Program-made: the position numbers and the translations under genes | Shown here: one piece after another, positions 1 through 5,184 of the stretch | How the letters are laid out: each line of letters opens with the position of its first letter | Numbering within the stretch: the first letter of the stretch is position 1 | NCBI GenBank assembly: GCA_946223375.1 | Contig: CAMICU010000161.1 | Location: forward strand, 1-8,114 | Reading direction: 5' to 3' | DNA length: 8,114 bases | Origin: an uncultured Stenotrophomonas sp. | Lineage (GTDB): Bacteria; Pseudomonadota; Gammaproteobacteria; Xanthomonadales; Xanthomonadaceae | The notes under the pieces: model-generated | Told to the model about the DNA's origin: nothing | Databases searched by the model: none | What the model saw: only the letters and a program-made list of their open reading frames with translations

Positions 1-2355
1 GTGCTGGGCCTGGTCAAGGCGCAGATGGTGAAGAACACCGTGATCGTGCCGGTCGGCTCCAAGGGCGGCTTCTTCGCCAAGCAGCTGCCGGACCCGGCAG
101 TGGACCGCGATGCCTGGTTCGCCGAAGGCGTGGCCTGCTACAAGCGCTTCATCAACGGCCTGCTGGACATCACCGACAACATCGTCAACAACAAGATCGT
201 GCCGCCGCAGGGCGTGGTGCGTCATGACCAGGACGACCCGTACCTGGTGGTGGCCGCCGACAAGGGCACCGCGACCTTCTCCGACACCGCCAACGGCATC
301 GCCCGTGCGCACGGCTTCTGGCTGGACGACGCGTTCGCCTCCGGTGGTTCGGTCGGCTATGACCACAAGGGCATGGGCATCACCGCACGTGGTGCGTGGG
401 AGTCGGTCAAGCGCCACTTCCGTGCACTGGGCCGCGACTGCCAGAAGCAGGACTTCACCGTGGTCGGCATCGGCGACATGTCCGGCGACGTGTTCGGCAA
501 CGGCATGCTGCTGTCCGAGCATATCCGCCTGGTCTGCGCGTTCGACCACCGCCACATCTTCCTGGACCCGAACCCGGTTGCCGCCAGTTCGTTCAAGGAA
601 CGCACCCGCATGTTCGCCGTGCCGCGTTCGAGCTGGGCGGACTACGACAGCAAGCTGATCAGCAAGGGCGGCGGCATCTATCCGCGCTCGCTGAAGTCGA
701 TCGAGATCACCCCGGAAGTGCGTGAGGCACTGGGCATCGACGCCAGCATCAAGGCGATGACCCCGACCGACCTGATGAACGCCGCGCTGAAGGCGCCGGT
801 CGACCTGCTCTGGAACGGCGGCATCGGCACCTACGTCAAGTCCTCCACCGAGAGCAATGCCGACGTCGGCGACCGCGCCAACAACGCGCTGCGCGTCAAC
901 GGTGGCGAACTGCGCTGCAAGGTGGTGGGCGAGGGCGGCAACCTGGGCATGACCCAGCTGGGCCGCATCGAAGCCGCCCAGGCCGGCGTGCTGCTCAACA
1001 CCGACTTCATCGACAACTCGGCCGGTGTCGACACCTCCGACCACGAAGTCAACATCAAGATCCTGCTCAACGATGTGGTGCGGGCCAAGAAGCTGACCGT
1101 CGAGCAGCGCAACAAGCTGCTGGCTTCGATGACCGATGAAGTCGCCGAGCTGGTGCTCAACGACAACTACCGCCAGAACCAGGCGCTGAGCCTGATGGAG
1201 CGGATGGCGGTCAAGCGCCTGGGTTCCAAGCAGCACTTCATCCGTACCCTGGAGCAGCAGGGCCTGCTTGATCGCCAGATCGAGTTCCTGCCGTCCGACG
1301 CCGAGCTGTCGCAGCGCAAGGCACGCGGCCAGGGCCTGACCCGTCCGGAGCTGTCGGTGCTGCTGTCCTACTCCAAGCTGGTGGCGTTCGCCCAGCTGCT
1401 GGATTCGGACATCCCGGAAGATCCGTACCTGTCCAAGGAGCTGCAGCGCTACTTCCCGACCCCGCTGCAGAAGAAGTACGCCGACGCGATGGAGCGTCAC
1501 CGCCTGAAGCGCGAAATCATCGCCACGGCCGTGACCAACCAGACCATCAACCGCATGGGCGCCACCTTCCTGATGCGCATGCAGGAAGACACCGGCCGCA
1601 CCGTGGCCGAGGTCGCCAAGGCCTACACGATCAGCCGTGAAACGCTGAACGCGCGTGCGCTGTGGACGCAGATCGACGCACTGGATGGCACCCTGCCGGA
1701 GGCCGTGCAGGTCGACGCGCTGGAGGTGATCTGGAAGCTGCAGCGTTCGTTCGTGCGCTGGCTGCTGAACCGTCCGGGCGTGATGCCGGGCATCACCGCC
1801 GCGGTGGAGCGCTACGAAGGTCCGTTCAATGACATCCGCGTCGCCTCGGGCGTGCTGCCGGATTCGCAGCGCCCGGCCTATGAGGCCAGCGTCAAGGCCT
1901 GGAAGGAGAAGGGCCTGCCGGCGGCACTGGCGCAGCAGCTGTCGGAACTGCACTTCCTGGAGCCGGCGTTCGACATCATCGAACTGGCCCGTACCCGCAA
2001 GCTCAAGCCGGTGGACGTGTCCAAGGTCCACTTCCGCCTGGGCGAAGCCCTGCAGATGCCGTGGCTGTTCGAGCAGATCGACGCGCTGGAGGTCAACGGC
2101 CGCTGGCATGCGGTGGCCCGTGGCGTGCTGCGCGACGAACTGGCCGCGCACCAGCGCAACCTGACCGGCCAGGTGCTGTCGATGAAGGGCGCTTCGGCCG
2201 AGGCCAAGGTAGCGGCGTGGTTGAACCGTGATGACAGCGGTCTGCGCTTCACGCTGGCGATGCTGGCCGAACTGGCCGAGCAGAAGACGCTGGACTACCC
2301 GACCGTGTCGGTGGCCGTGCAGCGTCTGGGCCAGCTGGCCGCACACGGCGTCTAA
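1..2355 (+). CDS. gdhB: NAD-specific glutamate dehydrogenase, large type, C-terminal part (5' end outside window)
   Basis: Oxidative deamination of L-glutamate to 2-oxoglutarate and ammonium with NAD+, in the cytoplasm; a catabolic enzyme. The frame is open from base 1 to TAA at 2353-2355, giving 784 codons. Family members (Bac_GDH, about 1,600 residues) carry long N-terminal regulatory domains, so roughly half is missing and the true start lies upstream. Base 1 GTG is an internal codon. In fragment numbering, the catalytic core appears as PVGSKGGF (17-24), VVRHDQDDPYLVVAADKGTATF (72-93, abbreviated family block), the Rossmann signature GIGDMSGDVFGNGML (157-170 region), WNGGIGTY (271-278), VGEGGNLGMTQLGRIE (309-324) and NTDFIDNSAGVDTSDHEVN (333-351). 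The remaining C-terminal part is helical and typical of the family. No frameshift or stop interrupts it, and codon use is strongly GC-biased, as expected for a core gene. The symbol follows the Pseudomonas usage for this enzyme type. Confidence 0.96.
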   Translation: MLGLVKAQMVKNTVIVPVGSKGGFFAKQLPDPAVDRDAWFAEGVACYKRFINGLLDITDNIVNNKIVPPQGVVRHDQDDPYLVVAADKGTATFSDTANGIARAHGFWLDDAFASGGSVGYDHKGMGITARGAWESVKRHFRALGRDCQKQDFTVVGIGDMSGDVFGNGMLLSEHIRLVCAFDHRHIFLDPNPVAASSFKERTRMFAVPRSSWADYDSKLISKGGGIYPRSLKSIEITPEVREALGIDASIKAMTPTDLMNAALKAPVDLLWNGGIGTYVKSSTESNADVGDRANNALRVNGGELRCKVVGEGGNLGMTQLGRIEAAQAGVLLNTDFIDNSAGVDTSDHEVNIKILLNDVVRAKKLTVEQRNKLLASMTDEVAELVLNDNYRQNQALSLMERMAVKRLGSKQHFIRTLEQQGLLDRQIEFLPSDAELSQRKARGQGLTRPELSVLLSYSKLVAFAQLLDSDIPEDPYLSKELQRYFPTPLQKKYADAMERHRLKREIIATAVTNQTINRMGATFLMRMQEDTGRTVAEVAKAYTISRETLNARALWTQIDALDGTLPEAVQVDALEVIWKLQRSFVRWLLNRPGVMPGITAAVERYEGPFNDIRVASGVLPDSQRPAYEASVKAWKEKGLPAALAQQLSELHFLEPAFDIIELARTRKLKPVDVSKVHFRLGEALQMPWLFEQIDALEVNGRWHAVARGVLRDELAAHQRNLTGQVLSMKGASAEAKVAAWLNRDDSGLRFTLAMLAELAEQKTLDYPTVSVAVQRLGQLAAHGV

Positions 2356-2375
2356 GCCGGCGGTCTGACGTCCAG

Positions 2376-2410
2376 AAGCCGGGCCTGCGTCTGCAGGCCC
2401 GGCTTTTTTT
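2376..2410 (+). terminator. Intrinsic terminator of the glutamate dehydrogenase gene
   Basis: A perfect 13-bp stem (AAGCCGGGCCTGC at 2376-2388 with its complement at 2393-2405) closes a GTCT loop and runs into seven T residues (2404-2410), followed by GTTTG. It starts 21 bases after the gdhB stop codon. Stem strength and T-tract make this a near-ideal Rho-independent terminator, so the following gene needs its own promoter. Confidence 0.95.
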
Positions 2411-2448
2411 GTTTGTGGCGGGAGGCGCCGCCCTCGCCCCGGCACTCC

Positions 2449-2476
2449 CCCGTGCACGGGAGAGGGCCGGGAGCGG
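2449..2476. repeat. GC-rich hairpin repeat, copy A
   Basis: The block begins with the 12-base palindrome CCCGTGCACGGG (2449-2460) and continues GAGAGGG..CGGGAGCGG. Its first 18 bases match copy B at 2609 in 17 positions, and the tail CGGGAGCGG is shared after a 2-base length difference. It lies in the gene-free stretch 2411-2702. It resembles small palindromic intergenic repeats common in this group; the family is not identified. Confidence 0.6.
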
Positions 2477-2601
2477 ACATGCAGGCTGGGGTTGTCTTGT
2501 TCGCGGGAGGCGAAGTCAGGGCGGTGGATGCGATGCCGGGCCGTCCTCGGTGAGCGGGCAGGGGACTGGAGGCGGTAGGTGCGGGCTTGAGCGGGCTTGC
2601 G

Positions 2602-2638
2602 CCCCTTTCCCGTGCGCGGGAGAGGGGGCGGGGAGCGG
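2602..2638. repeat. GC-rich hairpin repeat, copy B
   Basis: This is the second copy of the block at 2449-2476, in the same orientation and 160 bases downstream. Here the hairpin is longer: 2602-2612 (CCCCTTTCCCG) pairs with 2617-2627 (CGGGAGAGGGG) over 11 bp with one G-T pair, around a TGCG loop. It has no T-tract, so it is more likely a repeat element than a terminator. The rest of 2411-2702 shows no credible gene. Confidence 0.6.
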
Positions 2639-2667
2639 GCGATGCTGTTGCTTTCGCGGTAGCGGGT

Positions 2668-2673
2668 TATCCT
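2668..2673 (+). promoter_or_regulatory. Candidate -10 element for nadK
   Basis: TATCCT matches TATAAT at four of six positions, including the first two and the last. It would place transcription start near 2680, about 23 bases before the GTG start of nadK. A -35 element is not convincing: TTGCTT at 2648-2653 leaves a spacer of only 14. A promoter is expected here because a strong terminator lies at 2376-2410. Confidence 0.35.
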
Positions 2674-2702
2674 CGCCCCCTGAGCCGAACCCGAAGACGC
2701 CC

Positions 2703-3467
2703 GTGTCCCCCCGAATCGCTTTTCTTGCCAGTACCGTCGAGGCCGCACAGCAGGCGCGGGTGGTGCTGGCCGCCCGCTACGGTGATCACGACCCAGAGGA
2801 CGCCGACGTGCTGTGCCCGCTCGGCGGCGACGGTTTCATGCTGCAGACCCTGCATCGCCACGGCGGCAAGGGCAAGCCGGTCTTCGGCATGAAGCTGGGG
2901 ACGGTCGGCTTCCTGATGAACCACCACCGCGAGGAGGACCTGGTCGAGCGGCTGGCGCAGGCTGAGCCGGCGCACCTGCGCCCGCTGGAGATGATCGCGC
3001 TGACCGAGTCCGGTACCAGTACCGGCTCGCTGGCCTACAACGATGTCTCGATGCTGCGCCAGACCCGCCAGGCGGCGCATATCGGCATCGACCTGAACGG
3101 CCAGCAGCGGGTCGAGGAGCTGATCTGCGACGGCGTGCTGGTCTCCACCCCGGCCGGCAGCACCGCCTACAACTACTCCGCGCATGGGCCGATCCTGCCG
3201 CTCGGCTCCAACACCATCGCCCTGACCCCGCTGGCACCGTACCGCCCGCGGCGGTGGCGCGGTGCCATCCTCAAGGCCGAGACCGAAGTGCGCTTCCGCG
3301 TGCTGGACCCCTACAAGCGCCCGGTCAGCGTCACCGCCGACTCGCATGAAACCCGTGACGTGGTGGAAGTGACCATCCGCGAGTCGCGCGAGCGCCAGGT
3401 GACCCTGCTGTTCGATCCGGAGCACAACCTGGAAGAACGCATCCTCAGCGAACAGTTCATGGTCTGA
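2703..3467 (+). CDS. nadK: NAD kinase, short form
   Basis: Phosphorylates NAD+ to NADP+ with ATP in the cytoplasm; the only route to NADP+ in most bacteria. The product is 254 residues. Motifs in order: GGDGFML (41-47, the GGDG nucleotide-binding motif with its catalytic Asp43), GMKLGTVGFLMN (62-73), YND (112-114), ICDGVLVSTPAGSTAYNYSA (141-160), HGPILPLGSN (161-170) and a conserved C-terminal LLFDPEHNLEERILSEQF. The start is GTG at 2703: the family N-terminus is SPRIAFLAS, no ATG lies upstream in frame, and the next Met is inside the GGDG block. No clear Shine-Dalgarno sequence precedes it. The frame stays open upstream to 2409, but that part is repeat-rich and not NAD-kinase-like. F45 after GGDG, A151 in TPAGSTAY and H161 in HGPI differ from the usual TPTGS/GGPI pattern and recall alphaproteobacterial enzymes. 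Confidence 0.95.
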   Translation: MSPRIAFLASTVEAAQQARVVLAARYGDHDPEDADVLCPLGGDGFMLQTLHRHGGKGKPVFGMKLGTVGFLMNHHREEDLVERLAQAEPAHLRPLEMIALTESGTSTGSLAYNDVSMLRQTRQAAHIGIDLNGQQRVEELICDGVLVSTPAGSTAYNYSAHGPILPLGSNTIALTPLAPYRPRRWRGAILKAETEVRFRVLDPYKRPVSVTADSHETRDVVEVTIRESRERQVTLLFDPEHNLEERILSEQFMV

Positions 3468-3538
3468 GGTTGCCGCCACGGCGGCCGCCAGCGACGCTGC
3501 ATGCGGCGCCCGGGCGGGAGCTCGTCGCGGCTTCCGGG

Positions 3539-3582
3539 TAGACTGCGGGGCCGGCGGCAGATACGCCGCCTCCCCACCGCAG
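3539..3582 (+). promoter_or_regulatory. Candidate -10 and long leader hairpin upstream of the 5'-nucleotidase
   Basis: TAGACT (3539-3544) matches the -10 consensus at four of six positions, with no good -35. Overlapping it, 3543-3582 folds into one long imperfect hairpin. CTGCGG (3543-3548) pairs with CCGCAG (3577-3582). GG (3549-3550) pairs with CC (3574-3575) after a bulged A. GGCGGC (3553-3558) pairs with GCCGCC (3565-3570) around AGATAC. The base of the stem is 11 bases from the ATG, where a ribosome would bind. If transcription starts near 3551, only the inner part of the hairpin would be in the RNA. Confidence 0.35.
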
Positions 3583-3593
3583 ACCCTGAAACC

Positions 3594-4538
3594 ATGGCTG
3601 ACAACACCCCCCGGCTGCTGACCGTCGCCGTCACCTCGCGTGCCCTGTTCGATCTGGAGGAGGGCCACGCGCTGTTCGAGCGCGAAGGCCTGGAGGCCTA
3701 TGCCGCCCACCAGCGTGCACGCGAGGACGAGGTGCTGATGCCCGGCGTCGCCTTCCCGGTGGTGCGCAAGCTGCTGGCGCTCAATGAAGGTGCGCCTGCC
3801 GATACGCCGCGGGTCGAGGTGATCCTGCTGTCACGCAACTCGGCCGATACCGGGCTGCGCATCTTCAACTCGATCCAGCATTACGGGTTGGGCATCGTAC
3901 GGGCGACCTTCACCGCCGGCGAACCGACCTGGCCGTATGTGAAGCCGTTCGGTACCGACCTGTTCCTGTCGGCCAATCCGGAGTCGGTGCGACGTGCGCT
4001 GGTGCACGGCATTGCCGCGGCGACGATCCTGCCGCATACCGCCGCCGATGTGTCGGCCGCGACGGCCGCCGCGACGGTGACCGGCCGGCCGGTATCGCAG
4101 CTGCGCATCGCCTTCGACGGCGACGCGGTGATCTTCGGTGACGAAGGCGAGCGCATCTCCCGCGAGCAGGGCGTGGAAGCCTTCGGCCGGCACGAGCGCG
4201 AACGTGCGCACGAACCGCTCAGTGGTGGCCCGTTCCGCAATTTCCTGTCGGCGCTGCACGCGTTGCAGGCCGCGTTCCCGGCCGGCGAGGCCGCACCGAT
4301 CCGCACCGCGCTGGTAACCGCGCGTTCGGCCCCTGCGCACGAGCGGGTGATCCGCACCCTGCGTGAGTGGGGCGTTCGGCTGGACGAGGCGCTGTTTCTG
4401 GGCGGACGCCACAAGGGCCCGTTCCTGGAGGCGTTCGGTGCGGACATCTTCTTCGATGATTCACAGCACAACATCGAGAGCGCGCGCCAGCACGTGGCGG
4501 CCGGACATGTACCGCACGGCGTCGCCAATCCGGATTGA
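3594..4538 (+). CDS. Cytosolic 5'-nucleotidase (cN-I-like, 5-nucleotidase family PF06189)
   Basis: Expected to hydrolyse nucleoside 5'-monophosphates, AMP in the animal relatives, to nucleoside and phosphate in the cytoplasm. The product is 314 residues. Family blocks in order: VAVTSRALFDLEE near the N-terminus (11-23), LLSRNSADTGLRIFNSI (78-94), the HAD-like acidic motif FDGDAVIF (174-181), TARSAPAHERVIRTLREWGV (242-261), FLGGRHKGPFL (268-278) and ADIFFDDSQHNI (283-294). The aspartates of FDGD and the FFDD segment are the probable metal-binding and catalytic residues, by analogy with HAD phosphatases. The start at ATG 3594 fits the family N-terminus; the Shine-Dalgarno sequence is weak. The gene follows nadK by 126 bases in the same direction with a possible promoter between, so co-transcription is uncertain. 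Substrate preference cannot be read from sequence. Confidence 0.93.
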   Translation: MADNTPRLLTVAVTSRALFDLEEGHALFEREGLEAYAAHQRAREDEVLMPGVAFPVVRKLLALNEGAPADTPRVEVILLSRNSADTGLRIFNSIQHYGLGIVRATFTAGEPTWPYVKPFGTDLFLSANPESVRRALVHGIAAATILPHTAADVSAATAAATVTGRPVSQLRIAFDGDAVIFGDEGERISREQGVEAFGRHERERAHEPLSGGPFRNFLSALHALQAAFPAGEAAPIRTALVTARSAPAHERVIRTLREWGVRLDEALFLGGRHKGPFLEAFGADIFFDDSQHNIESARQHVAAGHVPHGVANPD

Positions 4539-4555
4539 GGCAGACCACTGCCGCA

Positions 4556-4585
4556 AGCTGTGTCCGCCGGCTGTCGGGCACAGCT
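4556..4585 (+). terminator. Hairpin just after the 5'-nucleotidase gene, possible terminator
   Basis: AGCTGTGTCCG (4556-4566) pairs with CGGGCACAGCT (4575-4585) over 11 bp, with one G-T pair and an 8-base loop. It begins 18 bases after the nucleotidase stop codon. No T-tract follows (next bases CGGAAAAGCG), so it would be a T-less terminator, a 3'-end stabiliser or a Rho-assisted site. Confidence 0.5.
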
Positions 4586-4846
4586 CGGAAAAGCGCACCA
4601 GGACCACGAGGCGTGTGATGGCCATGACGGCGCTAACCGCGTTCGCGGCGTGCCGGCCTGGTCACGACTGAAGCGGAATCTGCGGCTGCCGACGGTCCTG
4701 CCGGTGCGGCGCGAACCGCGAACCGCACCATGCGCGCGGTATCCATGCTGCCGGCTGATGCAGCAGGTGCTGTCGCGGTATATGGGCCTGTTTCACGGCG
4801 GATCACGCGCGTGCCGTGCCGGCTTCGCCACGGCGGGTGAGTTTCG
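4586..4846. other. Gene-free stretch without identified function
   Basis: No reading frame here looks like a protein: the available frames give arginine- and alanine-rich translations with no family resemblance. Small inverted repeats occur. GGTGCGG (4703-4709) pairs with CCGCACC (4723-4729) around two tandem GCGAACC units, CACGCGCGTG (4804-4813) is a palindrome, and GCCGTG (4813-4818) pairs with CACGGC (4829-4834). No tRNA or known small RNA was recognised. Confidence 0.5.
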
Positions 4847-4851
4847 TTGAC

Positions 4852-4882
4852 TTGAAGCCGGTCATGCATCGCATGTTAGGAT
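4852..4882 (+). promoter_or_regulatory. Candidate promoter for the Tmm-like monooxygenase gene
   Basis: An extended -10, TGTTAGGAT (4874-4882), gives TG-n-TAGGAT with four of six matches. It is preceded by TTGAAG (4852-4857, spacer 19); the better -35 TTGACT at 4847-4852 lies too far away (spacer 24). Start of transcription would be near 4889, leaving a leader of about 300 bases before the ATG at 5185. This is the most promoter-like spot in the gap, but experimental support is absent. Confidence 0.35.
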
Positions 4883-4912
4883 GCAGACGCTTTCGCGGGC
4901 CCATCCTTTCCA

Positions 4913-4957
4913 GCGGCGATCCTGCCGCGCCCTTGATCTGCACGAATGCGGCAGATC
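4913..4957 (+). other. Two consecutive hairpins in the presumed leader
   Basis: GCGGC (4913-4917) pairs with GCCGC (4924-4928) around GATCCT. Seven bases before and after a 9-base loop also pair perfectly: GATCTGC (4935-4941) with GCAGATC (4951-4957). They would lie at the 5' end of the leader transcript if transcription starts near 4889. No T-tract follows either. Confidence 0.4.
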
Positions 4958-5045
4958 CTTCCTCCCCGCACAGCACCCACCCGATGACGAAGGGGCGGGG
5001 CCTGTTCCCCGGTCGGTGGCGTAATGCCAGCCTTTTCCTTGTACT

Positions 5046-5061
5046 GCCACCTGCAGGTGGC
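5046..5061. promoter_or_regulatory. 16-base perfect palindrome GCCACCTGCAGGTGGC
   Basis: All eight base pairs of the dyad match, with no spacer. It lies 124 bases upstream of the monooxygenase start codon. On DNA it could be a binding site for a dimeric regulator. In RNA a spacer-less palindrome folds poorly, so a protein operator is the more natural reading. It may also be chance in GC-rich sequence. Confidence 0.35.
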
Positions 5062-5094
5062 CGTCGGGTGTTTCGCGCGCCGCGCGGGACCGGA

Positions 5095-5183
5095 CGCATT
5101 GTCTCTCCTGCACGGCGCATCACGCGCCCTTGCGCAGTGTTGTCGTGCCCGCACGGCAACCGCTACACAGGAGAAACAATCCG
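5095..5183 (+). promoter_or_regulatory. Candidate RBS-sequestering leader RNA of the monooxygenase gene
   Basis: ATTGTCTCTCCTG (5098-5110) is complementary to CAGGAGAAACAAT (5168-5180), 12 of 13 Watson-Crick pairs. The 3' strand contains the Shine-Dalgarno AGGAG. Two more pairs (5095-5183, 5096-5182) extend the helix past one C-C mismatch. The enclosed segment folds on its own. A 9-bp stem with CCCG loop forms at 5139-5160 (one G-U pair), next to a smaller hairpin at about 5122-5138 (GCGC around CCTT) that competes with GGCGC/GCGCC at 5114-5128. A closing helix over internal hairpins, holding the ribosome binding site in its 3' strand, is the layout of a translational switch or thermosensor. 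No known riboswitch class was recognised. Confidence 0.45.
5169..5174 (+). promoter_or_regulatory. Shine-Dalgarno sequence deciding the monooxygenase start
   Basis: AGGAGA lies 10 bases before ATG 5185 and 16 before the in-frame ATG 5191. This spacing favours 5185 (protein MTMRIAIL) over MRIAIL. It is the strongest ribosome binding site on the plus strand in this window. Confidence 0.8.
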
Positions 5184-5184
5184 A

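Noticed and set aside
2409..2702. N-terminal extension of NAD kinase
   Set aside because: The translated stretch comes from the hairpin repeats, is glycine/arginine-rich, and starts inside the gdhB terminator.
2667..3710. Minus-strand frame of 347 codons across nadK
   Set aside because: It overlaps nadK and the nucleotidase start entirely, with low-complexity residues and no motif.
4539..4850. Decayed gene in the gap after the nucleotidase
   Set aside because: Translations in all frames showed no stretch resembling a known protein, so a pseudogene cannot be supported.
5140..5169. Promoter TTGTCG (5140-5145) with TACACA (5164-5169) just before the monooxygenase
   Set aside because: Matches are poor at both boxes and transcription would start on top of the ribosome binding site. 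If it were nevertheless real, the leader-RNA proposal would fall.
4816..5184. N-terminal extension of the monooxygenase
   Set aside because: The extension lacks FMO resemblance, while the FAD motif GAGPSG begins at residue 9 from ATG 5185, which has a good Shine-Dalgarno sequence.
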